From: Planctomycetaceae bacterium
GTDB taxonomy: Bacteria > Planctomycetota > Planctomycetia > Planctomycetales > Planctomycetaceae
Assembly: GCA_016765335.1 (NCBI GenBank)
Contig: JAESQE010000167.1
Coordinates: forward strand, 2,293 to 9,308
Length of the DNA: 7,016 nucleotides
Direction of reading: 5' to 3'
Below are positions 6,229-7,016 of the stretch, in pieces (the stretch's first letter is position 1; every line of letters begins with the position of its first letter). The position numbers were made by a program, and so were the translations under genes. The notes below the pieces were generated by a model. It saw only the letters and a program-made list of their open reading frames with translations, was not told the origin of the DNA and ran no database searches.

Positions 6229-6264
6229 AACCCCCTCTAACTCCCCCTTCGTAAGGGGGAGAAC
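6229..6264 (-). repeat. 36-bp C/G-tract hairpin repeat, copy B (inverted relative to copy A)
   Basis: CTCCCCCTT, loop CGT, AAGGGGGAG (6241-6261) is a perfect 9-bp stem. The whole 36-bp block is the reverse complement of 1680-1716 apart from one missing G and one substitution. It is followed by AACTTTTTA, so it may also act as a rho-independent terminator for the gene ending at 6212. Confidence 0.75.
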
Positions 6265-6269
6265 TTTTT
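6241..6269 (+). terminator. Possible terminator of the secreted-protein gene
   Basis: The perfect 9-bp GC-rich stem at 6241-6261 is followed within 3 nt by TTTTT (6265-6269), 29 bp after the stop codon. The T run is short, so activity is plausible rather than certain; a much stronger terminator lies at 6415-6453. Confidence 0.45.
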
Positions 6270-6327
6270 ATTCGGCGCCGAAATGGCGATTTGATCGGTT
6301 CCGGTTGGCTGCATTTGGAATTCGCTG

Positions 6328-6406
6328 CGACACACCAGGGGGTTTACACCCCCGGCTCGCCTTTGGTGGCTGGTTTCGTCAGGTACAACCTGACCTACTG
6401 CGAAAC
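6328..6406. repeat. Cluster of palindromes in the convergent gap
   Basis: GGGGG/CCCCC pairs across 6338-6353. GTCAGGT, loop ACA, ACCTGAC (6378-6394) is a perfect 7-bp stem, enclosed by GTTTCG (6373-6378) and CGAAAC (6401-6406). A separate perfect 12-bp palindrome, TTCGGCGCCGAA, lies at 6271-6282. They look like dispersed intergenic repeats. No reading frame across this gap is credible. Confidence 0.55.
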
Positions 6407-6414
6407 AGTACAAA

Positions 6415-6453
6415 AAAAGACGAGGTTTATCTTTGTGATAAACCTCGTCTTTT
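6415..6453. terminator. Bidirectional rho-independent terminator
   Basis: AAAAGACGAGGTTTATC (6415-6431) pairs perfectly over 17 bp with GATAAACCTCGTCTTTT (6437-6453), loop TTTGT. The A tract on one side and T tract on the other give U-rich ends for transcripts from both directions. It lies between two converging genes, 23 bp past the oxidoreductase stop, so it should serve that gene and act as a backstop for the gene ending at 6212. Confidence 0.85.
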
Positions 6454-6475
6454 AATTCAGACTGATCGCTGGTTA

Positions 6476-7016
6476 CTACATTTCGATTTCGTAGCCCTTG
6501 CGGTATTCGCGGGAAAGGAATGCGTTTGCTTGATCATCGCCGATGATTTCTCGCTTGCTGGGATCCCATTTGACTGCACGCCCCAAACGCATTGCAATGT
6601 TCGAAAGGTGGCAAATTTCGAGCATGCGGTTATGCGACCAGACATCGGAAATCGGTTGCTTGCGAGCTTTGATTCCTTCGATGAAGTTGGCCGTATGATT
6701 GGCACTGACTTTGCCGCCGTAGACTTTTTCGATTGCATCTTCCGGCAACGGATTCTCTTTTAATGCGTCCACAGGCTTTCCAACTATTTTGCCACGATTG
6801 ACAAAGAAGCGGCCTTTGGTTCCTTCGAAAAGAATACCATTGTCGCCTGCACTCTTAATAATCATTTCAACACCATTAGGCATATCAACTTTAATTTCAA
6901 AAGCAGTAGCCGTGTTGTATTGATCAGCAACGACCGGATGCCCGTCCTTGTATTTAACAGGCAAGGTGTATTCGATCGGTGTCACTTTACTTGGACCGGT
7001 ATCAGTAGCACCGAGC
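6476..7016 (-). CDS. Gfo/Idh/MocA family oxidoreductase, C-terminal part (partial)
   Basis: The visible 179 residues run from the right edge (LGATDTGPSK, then VTPIEYTLP) to the TAG at 6478-6476. An internal GTG at 6985-6983 is not the start, since the frame stays open upstream to the edge. The segment has the beta-sheet substrate domain of planctomycete-type Gfo/Idh/MocA proteins (FEIKVDMPNGVEMIIKS, NGILFEGTKGRFFVNRG) and the conserved ending HTANFIEGIKAR, SHNRMLEICHLSNIAMRLGR and SREYRKGYEIEM. The NAD(P)-binding Rossmann domain and any Tat signal lie outside the window. The family oxidises or reduces sugars or sugar derivatives with NAD(P); the substrate here is unknown. Confidence 0.92.
   Translation of the reverse strand, partial: LGATDTGPSKVTPIEYTLPVKYKDGHPVVADQYNTATAFEIKVDMPNGVEMIIKSAGDNGILFEGTKGRFFVNRGKIVGKPVDALKENPLPEDAIEKVYGGKVSANHTANFIEGIKARKQPISDVWSHNRMLEICHLSNIAMRLGRAVKWDPSKREIIGDDQANAFLSREYRKGYEIEM

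Noticed and set aside
6305..6763. Plus-strand open frame of 152 codons across the terminator and oxidoreductase end
   Set aside because: It would translate through the 17-bp terminator stem and antisense to the conserved oxidoreductase C-terminus.

Overview
The window looks like chromosomal DNA from a planctomycete-type bacterium of moderate GC. The evidence is a Gfo/Idh/MocA oxidoreductase with the long C-terminal domain and HxxxxxxCHLSNIAxRxGR ending typical of that phylum, a small secreted jelly-roll-like protein, and many short palindromic intergenic repeats of a kind I associate with planctomycetes. No species can be named from the sequence alone.

Layout from left to right. (1) Positions 1-534, minus strand: the N-terminal 178 residues of ArgJ (arginine biosynthesis), cut by the left edge. 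(2) Positions 535-772: a divergent intergenic region holding a 125-bp inverted-repeat element. (3) Positions 773-3724, plus strand: two isoprenoid genes, a short-chain polyprenyl (probably farnesyl) diphosphate synthase and DXS. DXS makes the first MEP-pathway intermediate and the synthase condenses the pathway's final C5 products. A second inverted-repeat element separates them. (4) Positions 3807-5424, plus strand: a compact two-gene module, a RecF/SMC-like ABC ATPase followed at a TAATG overlap by a 169-aa protein with a TOPRIM-like pattern (E15, then D75-x-D77). The ATPase gene carries a probable single-base deletion near 4794, and its true C-terminus is still readable in the next frame down to 4915. 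(5) Positions 5520-6212, plus strand: a secreted 230-aa protein of unknown function. (6) Positions 6213-6475: a convergent intergenic region with several hairpins and a 17-bp-stem bidirectional terminator. (7) Positions 6476-7016, minus strand: the C-terminal part of a Gfo/Idh/MocA oxidoreductase, cut by the right edge.

The isoprenoid genes and ArgJ are ordinary housekeeping functions. The accessory part is the ATPase/TOPRIM-like pair, which resembles in architecture the ATPase plus TOPRIM nuclease pairs of anti-phage systems (OLD/Gabija, PARIS), but I cannot assign it to a named system. It has lower GC than the dxs 3' end and lies between two palindromic intergenic repeats. The other point of interest is the repeat landscape: two intergenic elements share AACCTCTATTAATT-type terminal inverted repeats but have unrelated interiors, and one interior recurs inverted about 4.5 kb away.
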